Shown: positions 17,769 through 25,702 of the stretch, piece after piece
Layout: each line of letters opens with the position of its first letter
Position numbering within the stretch: the stretch's first letter is position 1
DNA from: a bacterium
GTDB lineage: Bacteria; Actinomycetota; Acidimicrobiia; Acidimicrobiales; CATQHL01
NCBI GenBank assembly: GCA_026708055.1
Contig: JAPOVS010000014.1
Coordinates: forward strand, 1 to 51,271
Direction of reading: 5' to 3'
Length of the DNA stretch: 51,271 nt
The notes under the pieces: model-generated
Told to the model about the DNA's origin: nothing
Databases searched by the model: none
Seen by the model: the letters and a program-made list of their open reading frames with translations, nothing else
Program-made: the position numbers and the translations under genes

Positions 17769-19751
17769 TCAGCCGGTGCGCGCCGGGAGCGACTCCACCG
17801 CTTGGCGGGCTTCGGCGATTGCGTCGCCGATGGTGCGGGGGCTGCGGGCGTCGCCGATGCGGACCGTGTGGATGCCGGTGGCGGCCGGTCGCTCCTCGTT
17901 GCGGCCCTGGGGCACCACGGCGGCGGGGACGTTCACCCGTACCGGTTCGGCCACGACGATGCTGCGAGCGGACAGCAGCGAACTCTCGCCGGCGGCGTCG
18001 CGCCACTCCACGCCGCCTGGGACGATCCGGAGGGCCTGACCCTGGACGGCGGCCTCGGGGGCCAGTCGCGTCAGGTAGGCCCGGCGGGCCAGACCGGAGG
18101 TGTCGTGGCCGAGCCGCTCGGCGCTCAGCAGCGAGACCCGGTAGCCGCCCCGGCGGCACCACAGGGCGGCTGCCAGGGCGCGGCTCCCCCCGCCGAGCAC
18201 CGTCACGGGGTCGATGAGGTGCCAGGTTCCGTGGCTGGAGGACCGGCCCTCCAGCAGATCCTCCAGCGTCCATGCCGGCAGGTGCTCATAGCCGTCGAGC
18301 ACTTCGGGGGCGGTCTCCGCGCCGGTGGCGAGGATGAGGTGGTCCGCCGGGATCCCGGCCAGGTCGTCGGCTGCGCTGACTTCGGTGCCGAGCGACACCG
18401 TGACGCCGAGCCGCCCGAGCTCGCCCTCATACCAGCCCGCCAGGCGCGCGAGGTGGCCCAGGCCGGGAGTCGCTGCGGCCAGGTTCAGGGCACCGCCGAG
18501 CCGGTCGGCCCGCTCCACCAGATGCACCTCGTGGCCGAGCTGGGCGGCACGGCGGGCCGCCTCCATCCCGGCCGGCCCGCCGCCCACCACCAGCACCCGG
18601 CCCGGTGCCTCGGCGCGCTCTGGAGGCCGGTGCGTCTCGCGCCCCACGCCGGGGTTCACCGAGCAGGAGATCGCCTCGCCGTACTGCAGCTGGCCGGCGC
18701 AGCCCTCCACCGTGGCGATGCACGGCCGGATCCGGTCGGATCGCCCACTCGCTGCCTTGGCGACCCAGTCCTCGTCCGCCAGCAGTGCCCGCCCCAGCCC
18801 CACGGCGTCGCAGCGCCCGGCGGCCAGCGCCTCCTCGGCGCTCTCCGGTGTGGTGATCCGACCCACGCCGATCACCGGCACGTCCACGTTGCGGCGCACC
18901 TCGGCGGCGAGATCCAGGAAGGCGCCCTCGGGGTCGTCCAGCAGGGGAATGGTCCACGGCACGGAGCCGTATACGCCCGCCGAGACGACGAAGGAGTCGG
19001 CGCCCGCCTCGGCGAACCGCTGCGCGGCCACCACGGCGTCGGCGACCTGCAGGCCGCCGGGCACGAGATCCGAGCCGTTGATGCGCACCACCACGGCCAA
19101 CTCCGGTGCGGCCTTGCGTACCGCCTCGATCACCTCGCAGCCGAAGCGGCTGCGCTCGGCGACGGTGGCGCCGCCGAAACGGTCCGTGCGCCGGTTGGAC
19201 TCGGCCGACAGGAACTGACCGATGAGGTAGCCATGGCCGCCGTGGACCTCCACCGCCGCGAAGCCGCTTGCTGCGGCCCGCTCGGCCGCCTGGCCGAACG
19301 CCGCCACGATCGCCTCGGCCTCATCGGTCGACAGCGGCCGCGGCGCGATCCGCACGTGCGCGCCGGCCTGTACCGCCGACGGCGCCACGGGCGGTTCGCC
19401 GATCACGTCCGGCGACACCTGGCGTCCCCCGTGACCGAGCTGGATGCACGGGTGCGCGCCCACCGACGCAATGGCCTCGGCGAGCGGTGCCAGCGCCTCC
19501 GCGGCCCCCTCGGGCCACAGCCAGGCGATGGCGTTCTCGACCCGTCCCGCCGGCGCCACCGCCGAGAAGCCCGCGGTGGCCAGCGCCGTGCCCCGGCTGC
19601 GGGTGCGGTAGTAGGCCAGCGCCTCGTCGTCCGGCGCGCCCTGCGAGAACCCGAACCCCGTCGTCATAGCCGACAACACGATCCGGTTGGGTAACTCCAG
19701 CCCGCCGATCCTCAGCGGGCTGAACAGCAGCGGATACGCCGATTCGGGCAC
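17769..19751 (-). CDS. Old-Yellow-Enzyme/2,4-dienoyl-CoA reductase-type FMN-FAD protein
   Basis: A 660-aa two-part enzyme. Residues 1 to about 335 form an OYE-type FMN barrel (PNRIVLSAM, HGGHGYLIGQFLS, DAVGLGRALLAD). From about 385 there is a pyridine-nucleotide-disulfide-type FAD/NAD module (VLVVGGGPAGMEAA). This is the layout of FadH 2,4-dienoyl-CoA reductase and trimethylamine dehydrogenase. The Fe-S linker has Cys344, Cys351 and Cys363 at exactly the FadH spacing, but the second ligand position (347) is Thr. The cluster may therefore be three-Cys ligated, altered or lost. It is transcribed opposite to its neighbours from an AT-rich region near 19836. Confidence 0.9.
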   Translation of the reverse strand: MPESAYPLLFSPLRIGGLELPNRIVLSAMTTGFGFSQGAPDDEALAYYRTRSRGTALATAGFSAVAPAGRVENAIAWLWPEGAAEALAPLAEAIASVGAHPCIQLGHGGRQVSPDVIGEPPVAPSAVQAGAHVRIAPRPLSTDEAEAIVAAFGQAAERAAASGFAAVEVHGGHGYLIGQFLSAESNRRTDRFGGATVAERSRFGCEVIEAVRKAAPELAVVVRINGSDLVPGGLQVADAVVAAQRFAEAGADSFVVSAGVYGSVPWTIPLLDDPEGAFLDLAAEVRRNVDVPVIGVGRITTPESAEEALAAGRCDAVGLGRALLADEDWVAKAASGRSDRIRPCIATVEGCAGQLQYGEAISCSVNPGVGRETHRPPERAEAPGRVLVVGGGPAGMEAARRAAQLGHEVHLVERADRLGGALNLAAATPGLGHLARLAGWYEGELGRLGVTVSLGTEVSAADDLAGIPADHLILATGAETAPEVLDGYEHLPAWTLEDLLEGRSSSHGTWHLIDPVTVLGGGSRALAAALWCRRGGYRVSLLSAERLGHDTSGLARRAYLTRLAPEAAVQGQALRIVPGGVEWRDAAGESSLLSARSIVVAEPVRVNVPAAVVPQGRNEERPAATGIHTVRIGDARSPRTIGDAIAEARQAVESLPARTG

Positions 19752-19925
19752 GACGCGGCAGTGTAGGTGCCCCCTGCACGTCCCGGCCGAGTGCCGCTGC
19801 CTCGGGTTGTAGGACTATTTCCAATGAAAACTAGTATTATATATTGAAACGTGACAGATTGTCTGCCGACAGGTTAGGCTTTGCCCCTCGGCAGGAGCCG
19901 CGGTAGGATCACAGGAGGTGCACGT
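19752..19925. promoter_or_regulatory. Divergent intergenic region with AT-rich promoter patch
   Basis: A sharply AT-rich patch (about 19815-19850) separates two diverging genes. On the minus strand a perfect TATAAT (19841-19836) can serve the OYE-type gene. On the plus strand TATTAT and TATATT overlap it and can serve the small gene at 19926. No consensus -35 was found for either direction, so an activator may be needed. Confidence 0.4.
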
Positions 19926-20204
19926 ATGAACACCGCAATCGTCTCGTCCATCATCGGTACCGTCGGTGCCGCTTTCATCACCGTTCTCGTCTTCTACCTT
20001 CAGAGCCTGCGCGACGACATCCGAGCGGTTGGAGTTCGGATCGACAAGGTCGAGTCGAGTCTGTCGTCGAGTCTGTTGTCGATCCACCAGAGCCTCGCTC
20101 GGATCGAAACGACCCTGGAGGAGCACGGCCGGCAGCTTGAGCGGATGGCCGATCATGGTGAGCGGATCGCTGCCCTCGAGAGCGCGGGCGCCGCGGTGTC
20201 CTGA
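19926..20204 (+). CDS. Small membrane-anchored coiled-coil protein (92 aa)
   Basis: ATG 19926 follows a near-perfect Shine-Dalgarno (AGGAGGTG, 6 bases upstream), the strongest seen in the window. Residues about 4-25 (IVSSIIGTVGAAFITVLVFYL) form one membrane segment. The rest is a polar helix with heptad-like spacing (LRDDIRAVGVRIDKVE, IHQSLARIETTLEEHGRQLERM), a likely coiled coil in the cytoplasm. No family recognised. It may be an anchor or scaffold, or a small phage-type regulator. It is not obviously part of the kinase operon that follows. Confidence 0.7.
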   Translation: MNTAIVSSIIGTVGAAFITVLVFYLQSLRDDIRAVGVRIDKVESSLSSSLLSIHQSLARIETTLEEHGRQLERMADHGERIAALESAGAAVS

Positions 20205-20252
20205 AACACTCGTGCCGGGTCAATCCCTCCCCGGCCGGCGGATCCTCTCACT

Positions 20253-21293
20253 TTGATTCCTGATCTGCGCCCCCTGGCGGTCGGTGCTGCGCTGGTGGAG
20301 GCCGGTGCGGCGCCGCGGCGGGACCGCGGCGGGGTGCCGGAGGTGGTCCGGCTGGCCGGGGGCTACTCGTGGATCACCTTGCGGGTGCGCTGGGGAGCCG
20401 ATCACGCCGTCATCGTGCGGGTGGCACCGGTGGGGGGGACGGTGGAGCCTTACGATCCGGCTGCGGAGGCCCGGCGACTGCGGGCTGTGGCCGGGGTGGT
20501 GCCGGCCCCGGAGGTGCTGGCGGTCCGCGATGTGCCGAATCCCATCGGGCGACCGTTTGGGGTACACTCGCTGGTGCCCGGCGAGGCCCAGCGGCGGCCG
20601 GCCGATCCGGCGCCGTACCGGGAGGCGCTGGCGACGGCGCTCGGAGCGCTGCACAGCCGGGGCGACCCGCGGGCTCTGGGCAATGTCGCCACCATCGGTG
20701 CCGCCTACGAGGCCGAGTTGGCCCGGCTGGCCGAGGCCTACCGGCGTTGCTGGCGGCACCTGGGGATCGACGTGGCGATGCGCTGGCTGGCACGCCATTG
20801 CCCAGAGAGCGAGGACCGGCCCGCTCTCTGTCACGGTGACTTCCGGCCGGCCAACGTGCTGTGGACCGCTCCCGGCGTCATCGGCGGCATCGTCGACTGG
20901 GAGCGGGCCTGGGTGGGCGATCCGCTGTGCGACGTGGCCTTCAGCATGCACCTCGGCGGTTGGGGGGCCATCGAGGGCGAGGCCGTCGCCCCGTACCGGG
21001 CTGCCGGCGGCGTCGAGATTGACACTCAGCGGCTGCGTTACGCGCTGCGATTCGAGCGCGTGCGGTCGTACCTGTCGGGCATGCAGGGCCTGGCTGCCCT
21101 GGAGGCGGGCCGGGCGGACGACCCGCGGTTGGCGGAGATCGGCGCCGCGGCGCAGGCGGGCGCCTGGGAACTCGTGGCCTGGCTCGAGCCCGACCTTCCG
21201 CCCCTGGGCGAAGTACTGGATCCGCCGGGGGCCTCGTACCCGGGCGGCGCCGATGAGCCCGGTCTGCCACGAGTCCAGTGGCGCGACATCTGA
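20253..21293 (+). CDS. APH-type phosphotransferase (ACAD10/11 kinase-like)
   Basis: A 346-aa product; the start is uncertain (TTG at 20253, no clear Shine-Dalgarno). It has the kinase-like fold of the aminoglycoside phosphotransferase family, with the catalytic loop LCHGDFRPANVLW and the metal-binding IVDWERAWVGDPLCDVAF. In actinobacteria such proteins are common in lipid catabolic clusters and resemble the kinase domain of ACAD10/11, which phosphorylates hydroxyacyl substrates. That would suit this acyl-CoA context better than antibiotic resistance. It is followed by the CrtC/AttH-like gene after 69 bases. Confidence 0.82.
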   Translation: MIPDLRPLAVGAALVEAGAAPRRDRGGVPEVVRLAGGYSWITLRVRWGADHAVIVRVAPVGGTVEPYDPAAEARRLRAVAGVVPAPEVLAVRDVPNPIGRPFGVHSLVPGEAQRRPADPAPYREALATALGALHSRGDPRALGNVATIGAAYEAELARLAEAYRRCWRHLGIDVAMRWLARHCPESEDRPALCHGDFRPANVLWTAPGVIGGIVDWERAWVGDPLCDVAFSMHLGGWGAIEGEAVAPYRAAGGVEIDTQRLRYALRFERVRSYLSGMQGLAALEAGRADDPRLAEIGAAAQAGAWELVAWLEPDLPPLGEVLDPPGASYPGGADEPGLPRVQWRDI

Positions 21294-21362
21294 GGGTGGC
21301 ACACCTGGCCTGAACTGCGAGACTGTGCAGCCGGCCGGAGCAGGCGGCCGGGAGGGATCACC

Positions 21363-22367
21363 ATGAACCTGAGCGAGCGCGACGAGTACCTCCACCACCC
21401 GCCCGACGACTCCGGCCGGCTGTGGAGCGACAACTTCTGGTTCTCGGTCTGCGACCGTGAGGCCGACGTCTTCGGCATCAACCACATCCACGCCAGCCTC
21501 TCCCACGGCTACATCCGGGCCAGCGCCTGCTACGTCATCGACGGGGTGCCGCAGCAGTGGGCGTCCCGGCAGCCCCTCGGTGGCGACCCGGTCTTCGACA
21601 CCCTCGGCGACGGCAGGGTGCGGTTCGAGGTCCTGGAGGCCTTCGGGCGCTACCGCTGGCAGTTCGACGGCCCCAAGTTCGGCTTCGACCTGAGCTACAG
21701 CGGCCGGTTCGACCCCTTCGACTACGACGACTGCCTCGGCGGCAACCCGCTGGCCACCTACGAGAACTACGGCGGCCACTACGAGCAGGCCCTCGACTGC
21801 GCCGGCAGCTTCGAGGCCCACGGCGGACCCCGCGCCGGCGAGCGCCGGCCGATCAGCTGCTGGGCGCACCGCGACCACTCCTGGACGCACCGCTTCGTAC
21901 ACGACTCCCCGTGGGTGCCCCGCCGGCGGCGCACCGCCGAGGCCGCCTGGGGCCATTTCTGGCCGTCGGTGCAGTTGCCGGGACGCCACCTCAACTCGTT
22001 CGGCTGGATGAGCCCCACCCAGCCGATCCCCGAGGGCCGAGCCCACAACGGAGGCTGGATCGCCGATGCCTCCGGCGCCCGCCCGATCCGCCACGCCACC
22101 TGCGTGCCCCGCATGGAGGACGACGAGCGCACCGCCATGGCCTTCACCATGACCTTCGAGATGCCCGACGGCGAGACGCTCACGGTGCTCACCGGACGAA
22201 AATGGGCGCAGACCCGCAACGGCCTGATGCGCGACGAGAACGACGCCGAGGTGCGCCTCGACTGCTACGAGCCGTTCTTCGACTTCGAGGTGGCCGAGAC
22301 CGGCGAGCGGGGCTACGGCGTCGTGGAGTATTCGATCCACCCGCCGCATCCCCGGTTCCGGTTCTGA
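21363..22367 (+). CDS. CrtC/AttH-like (double lipocalin-type) conserved protein
   Basis: A 334-aa product from ATG 21363 with GGGAGGGATC upstream. It is rich in Trp, Tyr, His and Asp with alternating beta segments (DNFWFSVCD, FGRYRWQFDGPKFGFDLSYSG, SCWAHRDHSWTHR, HLNSFGWMSP, RKWAQTRNG). The RDHSWT pattern and overall length recall the hydroxyneurosporene-hydratase/AttH-like lipocalin proteins found in actinobacterial catabolic clusters. It may hydrate or bind a hydrophobic substrate. Family recognition is moderate; no catalytic role is proven. The next gene starts 62 bases on. Confidence 0.6.
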   Translation: MNLSERDEYLHHPPDDSGRLWSDNFWFSVCDREADVFGINHIHASLSHGYIRASACYVIDGVPQQWASRQPLGGDPVFDTLGDGRVRFEVLEAFGRYRWQFDGPKFGFDLSYSGRFDPFDYDDCLGGNPLATYENYGGHYEQALDCAGSFEAHGGPRAGERRPISCWAHRDHSWTHRFVHDSPWVPRRRRTAEAAWGHFWPSVQLPGRHLNSFGWMSPTQPIPEGRAHNGGWIADASGARPIRHATCVPRMEDDERTAMAFTMTFEMPDGETLTVLTGRKWAQTRNGLMRDENDAEVRLDCYEPFFDFEVAETGERGYGVVEYSIHPPHPRFRF

Positions 22368-22429
22368 TGCGCTCGGAGGCCCGGCCACTCGCCCGGCCGC
22401 CCCGGCGCGGCGTGCTGAGGATGCGCTGA

Positions 22430-23365
22430 GTGCGATTCGGCCTGCACCTGCCGCAACTCGGGCGCTCCGCCGGCCTCGACCACATCGTGCGCATCGCCCG
22501 GCAGGCCGAGGAACTGGGCTTCGACGACGTGTGGGTGGCCGACCACGTGGCCGTTCCGACGGCGCTGGCGGGCATGCCGTCGTTCTTCCCCGAGCCGGTG
22601 CCGCTGCTGTCGGCCGCCGCGGCGCACACCAACCGGGTCGGGCTCGGGACCAGCGTGCTGGTGCCCGCCTACCGCAACCCCATGCAGTTCGCCAAGCAAT
22701 GGGCCACGCTGGACTGGCTGTCGGGCGGGCGCACCATCCTGGGCGTGGGCGCCGGCTGGCTGGACGAGGAGTTCGAGGCCTGCGGCGTGCCGATGCGACA
22801 GCGGGGGCAGCGCCTCGACGACTACATCGGCGGTTGGCGGGCCGCCTGGGGCGGCGCCGAGGAGTACGCCAGCGAGCACTTCAGCTTCCGCGACGTACGC
22901 GTCAAGCCGGCCCCGGCGGGACAGGTGCCCATCTGGATCGGGGGATCGTCGCCGGGCGCGCTGCGCCGCGCCGCTCGCTGCGAGGGCTGGATGGGCACGT
23001 GGGCGCCGCTGGAGGTCTTCACCGAGCGCCTCAGCGAGCTGCGGGCGCACGAGCAGGGTGCTGCCGGCGGCCGCCCGACCGTCGCCTCCATCCACATGGA
23101 GGTGCGCATCGGGTCGCCGCTGGACGGCGGTGGGCGCTGGAGCGAGGTGGGCGACGGCTACGGCGACCGGCCGGTGGCCACCGGTTCGATCCCCGAACTG
23201 GCCGAACTGCTGGCCGGCTACATCGAGGCGGGCCTGCAGCACGTGCTGTTCGTGCCGCTGGCGCGCAGCGAGACCGAATGGGCCGCGCACGTCGAAGCCC
23301 TCGTCGAGTTGAAGTCGCTGCTGGGCGCCGGGGATGATTCGGACGCTTGCGAACCGAGGAGGTAG
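22430..23365 (+). CDS. LLM-class F420-dependent oxidoreductase
   Basis: A 311-aa product from GTG 22430. It has MRFGLHLPQLGR, IARQAEELGFDDVWVADHV, TNRVGLGTSVLVPAYRNPMQFAKQWATLDWLSGGRTILGVGAGW, and VPIWIGGSSPGALRRAARCEGWMG. This is the standard pattern of actinobacterial TIGR03619-type luciferase-like proteins. It is the third member of this superfamily in the window and should use F420. The end overlaps the region before the VOC gene, suggesting one operon with it. Confidence 0.88.
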   Translation: MRFGLHLPQLGRSAGLDHIVRIARQAEELGFDDVWVADHVAVPTALAGMPSFFPEPVPLLSAAAAHTNRVGLGTSVLVPAYRNPMQFAKQWATLDWLSGGRTILGVGAGWLDEEFEACGVPMRQRGQRLDDYIGGWRAAWGGAEEYASEHFSFRDVRVKPAPAGQVPIWIGGSSPGALRRAARCEGWMGTWAPLEVFTERLSELRAHEQGAAGGRPTVASIHMEVRIGSPLDGGGRWSEVGDGYGDRPVATGSIPELAELLAGYIEAGLQHVLFVPLARSETEWAAHVEALVELKSLLGAGDDSDACEPRR

Positions 23366-23369
23366 GTCA

Positions 23370-23837
23370 ATGGTCGATCTGACAGCGCCGTTCCATGTCG
23401 GTGTCGCCGTCTCGAATCTCACCGAGGCCATGGAGTTCTACTCCGCCGGTACGGGGCTCACATGGCACAGCCCGCAGTCGCTGGACGTCGAGCACCTCGT
23501 CGAGGGCAGGGTCGTCGAGACGAGCGTGCGCTTCACGTACTCCGTGCAGGGCCCGGTGCAGGTGGAGCTCGTGGAGGGGCCGATCGGCTCGTTCTGGGAT
23601 CCCGGCACCGACGCGGGCACGTACCACATGGGCTACTGGACTGAGGATCTGCGGGGAGATCTCGGCACGCTCACCGGCGCCGGGTGGACCGTCCGCTTCA
23701 CCGGTGCCGGCCCCGACGGCGGTCCCGCCGGCTTCGCCTACCTCATCGGTCCGGACCGCCAGCAGATCGAACTGGTGGACGTGATCGTGAAGGCCGCCTT
23801 CGACAACTGGTACGCCGACGGCGACTTCACCCTGTAG
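23370..23837 (+). CDS. VOC-fold (glyoxalase superfamily) protein
   Basis: ATG 23370 follows CGAGGAGGTAGG, a strong Shine-Dalgarno, and gives 155 aa; an ATG at 23334 is upstream of that site and less likely. It starts TAPFHVGVAVSNLTEAMEFYSAGTG, has VQVELVEGPIGSFWDP, then TYHMGYWTEDL and RQQIELVDV. His, Glu, His and Glu at these places fit a metal-binding VOC fold. It probably works on the product of the preceding F420-type oxidoreductase. Distinct in sequence from the VOC gene at 3028. Confidence 0.82.
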   Translation: MVDLTAPFHVGVAVSNLTEAMEFYSAGTGLTWHSPQSLDVEHLVEGRVVETSVRFTYSVQGPVQVELVEGPIGSFWDPGTDAGTYHMGYWTEDLRGDLGTLTGAGWTVRFTGAGPDGGPAGFAYLIGPDRQQIELVDVIVKAAFDNWYADGDFTL

Positions 23838-23872
23838 CGATCCCGCCGCCGTCGGCATCCCCGGCCTCGCAT

Positions 23873-23900
23873 CGTCATTCCGGCGGAGGCCGGAATCCAG
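23873..23900 (+). repeat. 28-bp palindromic repeat copy
   Basis: A complete copy with GGAG in the loop (stem ATTCCGGC/GCCGGAAT), lying between convergent genes and 10 bases before the stop of the minus-strand selenoprotein gene. Confidence 0.9.
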
Positions 23901-23910
23901 TGGGTAATGA

Positions 23911-24447
23911 TCAGGCGGTCGTGAGGAGGTCGGCAACCTCGTCGGCGACTGCTGCGGCGTACTTACGGAGGTCGTCGTCGCCCACCGACGAGATGGGGTG
24001 GGGGACCGCGGCGGACGGGTAGCCGGGCGCCCCGACGGTCGGGGCGAAGCGGGCCGCCACGGCCACGAACGGCTCGGTGACCACGAGCGCGGTGGGCACG
24101 CCCCGGCTCTCGAGCAACACTGCGTCGTGCAGACTGCACGCCGTGCAGGCGCCTCAATCGCCGACGCCGGAGATCACCAAGTGCGAACGCGCCGCCAGCA
24201 TGTCGGCGACGTCGGCGTCGATCGGCTTGCCGGCGGCCGGCTTGGAGTACACGTCCACGGTCGCCAACGGCAGGCGGCTGCGCAGCTCGTCGGCCACATG
24301 GCCCAGCAGCGTGCGGGCGTTGGGCTTGCCGTTCTCGATCAGCGTGAGGTGCAGCGCGTCGGCGGCGCCGCGTGTACGGCGGGGGGCGCGGGCGATGCTG
24401 CGTGCCTTGGGGACGTGGTCCGGTCGAACGACGGTGATGGTGGCCAT
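23911..24447 (-). CDS. UGSC-family (seleno)protein read through an in-frame UGA
   Basis: Two open frames on the minus strand are in the same frame and are split only by one TGA at 24156-24154. Read through, the 178-codon product runs from MATITVVRPDHVPK to VADLLTTA. The split lies in LVISGVGD-U-GACTACSLHDA, followed by VLLESRGVPTALVVTEPF. This matches, from memory, the UGSC family, where selenocysteine precedes Gly-Ser-Cys; here the motif is U98-Gly-Ala-Cys101, a redox UxxC. A stem-loop follows the UGA (24126-24140). The gene is 50 bases downstream of its likely partner (24498-25640). Function unknown; a thiol/selenol redox or reductase role is inferred. A nonsense mutation is the alternative, but conserved residues continue on both sides. 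Confidence 0.8.
24126..24148 (-). promoter_or_regulatory. Candidate bacterial SECIS stem-loop after the UGA
   Basis: In the mRNA, 13 bases after the UGA, CGUGCA-GUC-UGCACG forms a perfect 6-bp stem (24140-24126). Its loop contains GU, as in E. coli formate dehydrogenase SECIS elements, where the spacing is about 11 bases. An overlapping alternative stem, CUGCAC-GGC-GUGCAG (24148-24134), is also perfect. The position fits recruitment of SelB; the fold has not been computed. Confidence 0.5.
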
Positions 24448-24495
24448 CGAGTCGAGCCTACGGTACGTCTGAGAGGTGCTGCGACTCTCTTCAGC

Positions 24496-24523
24496 GGTCA
24501 TTCCGGCGCAGGCCGGGATCCAG
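24496..24523 (+). repeat. 28-bp palindromic repeat copy providing a stop codon
   Basis: A slightly degenerate copy (GCAG loop, GGATCCAG end). Its TCA at 24498-24500 is read on the minus strand as the TGA stop of the 380-aa gene, whose last nine or so residues (IPGSRPAPE) are therefore repeat-encoded. Confidence 0.85.
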
Positions 24524-25640
24524 GGATCGAGGTCCGGCGCGTGCCGTCGGTGGCCACCGCAGGACTCGGCTGGTTCTGCGGCAGGCCCGCGCCCGGCACC
24601 GGCACCCGGCGCGTCACGGCGATGCTGTGCAGCGTCGGAGCCCACACCGGCAGGTACGCCGACCAGCCGGCGCCGTGGCCGCCGGAGGTCACCAGGAAGA
24701 CGTCGTCGGCGCTGCGCACCGTCGGAAGCCTGCCGTCGGGTCCCGGTGTCATGTCGTGCTGGGTGTCGACCTCGAGGAACACGCCTGCCGCTTCGATCTC
24801 GGCAGGTGTGACCCGGCTGGCGTCGGCGAGGAACTCCCGGACACGGCTGCGCGTCCAGCCCGCCTTGACGAGCGCGGCGGTGTGCTCGGGCCCCAGCACC
24901 ACCACCGCCTGGGCGCCCTTGCCGACGGGATAGGTGGCAGGGCAGCGCATGGCGGCCGCCATCGTGGTGAGGATGCCCTCCGGCGAGGGGTTGAGGTGGT
25001 TGGCCACCTGGCGCGGCCCCTCGGTGCCCAGGATCGTGACGGTGGAGTCCTCGAGGCCGTAACCCAACTCCACCCGCAGCGGCTCCCAGGGAGCGGTCGG
25101 CTCGTCCTCGGCGAGGCACAGCGTGAACTTGCCCGGGTGGCCGATGGAGGAGGCGTCCATCTCGCCGGTTCGGGCGCCGAAGACGTTGCGGGCCACGAGG
25201 CGCAGCGTGCGGCCCACGGCGGCGTTGGCGCGACTGCCCGGCCCGAGGGCGTTGTGGCGGGTGGCCATCTGCAACTCAGCGGTCACCGGCCCGCTCACGA
25301 GCAGGCAGAAGGCGGCCCCGCCGGTGCTGGTCATCACCGTGTGGGCGTTGAACGTCGGATCCAGCATGGCGCAGAGGGCCGCCACCACCAGCGGGAAGTG
25401 CCCGGGCGCGCAGCCGGCCATGACGGCGTTGGCGGCCGCCTGCTGGGCGTTGAGCGAGCGGCCCCGTGCCTCGATGGTGCCGAGCATGGTGTCGGGCGAG
25501 AGCCCCGCATGGTCCAGGAGCGCCCCCACACGCTCGGGCGTCGGCGCCACGACGGGCAGCCCGTCGGTCCAGCCCAGGCGATGGAACTCATCGAGGAAGT
25601 CGGCGTCATCGAAATCGATCGTGCGCAGACCGTCGGGCAT
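24498..25640 (-). CDS. Conserved protein of unknown function, partner of UGSC gene
   Basis: From ATG 25640 the product is 380 aa (MPDGLRTIDFDDADFLDEF); longer starts would add residues that are antisense to the CoA-transferase gene. Recognisable blocks are LGWTDGLPVVAPTPERV, AANAVMAGCAPGHFPLVVAAL, TSTGGAAFCLLVSGP and VFLVTSGGHGAGW. From memory, the WTDGLPVVxPT protein type recurs beside UGSC selenoproteins, so the two probably form one enzyme or complex. I know no assigned reaction. It has several Cys but no classical CxxC pair. The C-terminus ends in the palindromic repeat, so the ancestral tail may have been replaced. It diverges from the leaderless CoA-transferase operon. Confidence 0.75.
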   Translation of the reverse strand: MPDGLRTIDFDDADFLDEFHRLGWTDGLPVVAPTPERVGALLDHAGLSPDTMLGTIEARGRSLNAQQAAANAVMAGCAPGHFPLVVAALCAMLDPTFNAHTVMTSTGGAAFCLLVSGPVTAELQMATRHNALGPGSRANAAVGRTLRLVARNVFGARTGEMDASSIGHPGKFTLCLAEDEPTAPWEPLRVELGYGLEDSTVTILGTEGPRQVANHLNPSPEGILTTMAAAMRCPATYPVGKGAQAVVVLGPEHTAALVKAGWTRSRVREFLADASRVTPAEIEAAGVFLEVDTQHDMTPGPDGRLPTVRSADDVFLVTSGGHGAGWSAYLPVWAPTLHSIAVTRRVPVPGAGLPQNQPSPAVATDGTRRTSIPGSRPAPE

Positions 25641-25702
25641 GTCCGCACGGTACCGGTTCGCCCTCGCGCTCAGCTGTTCCTCGCGTCTCGGTGGCCCGTC
25701 AA

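Noticed and set aside
24154-24156. UGA as an ordinary nonsense mutation or sequencing error
   Set aside because: Not excluded, but the frame and family-like residues continue on both sides, and the residue context and downstream stem fit selenocysteine better.
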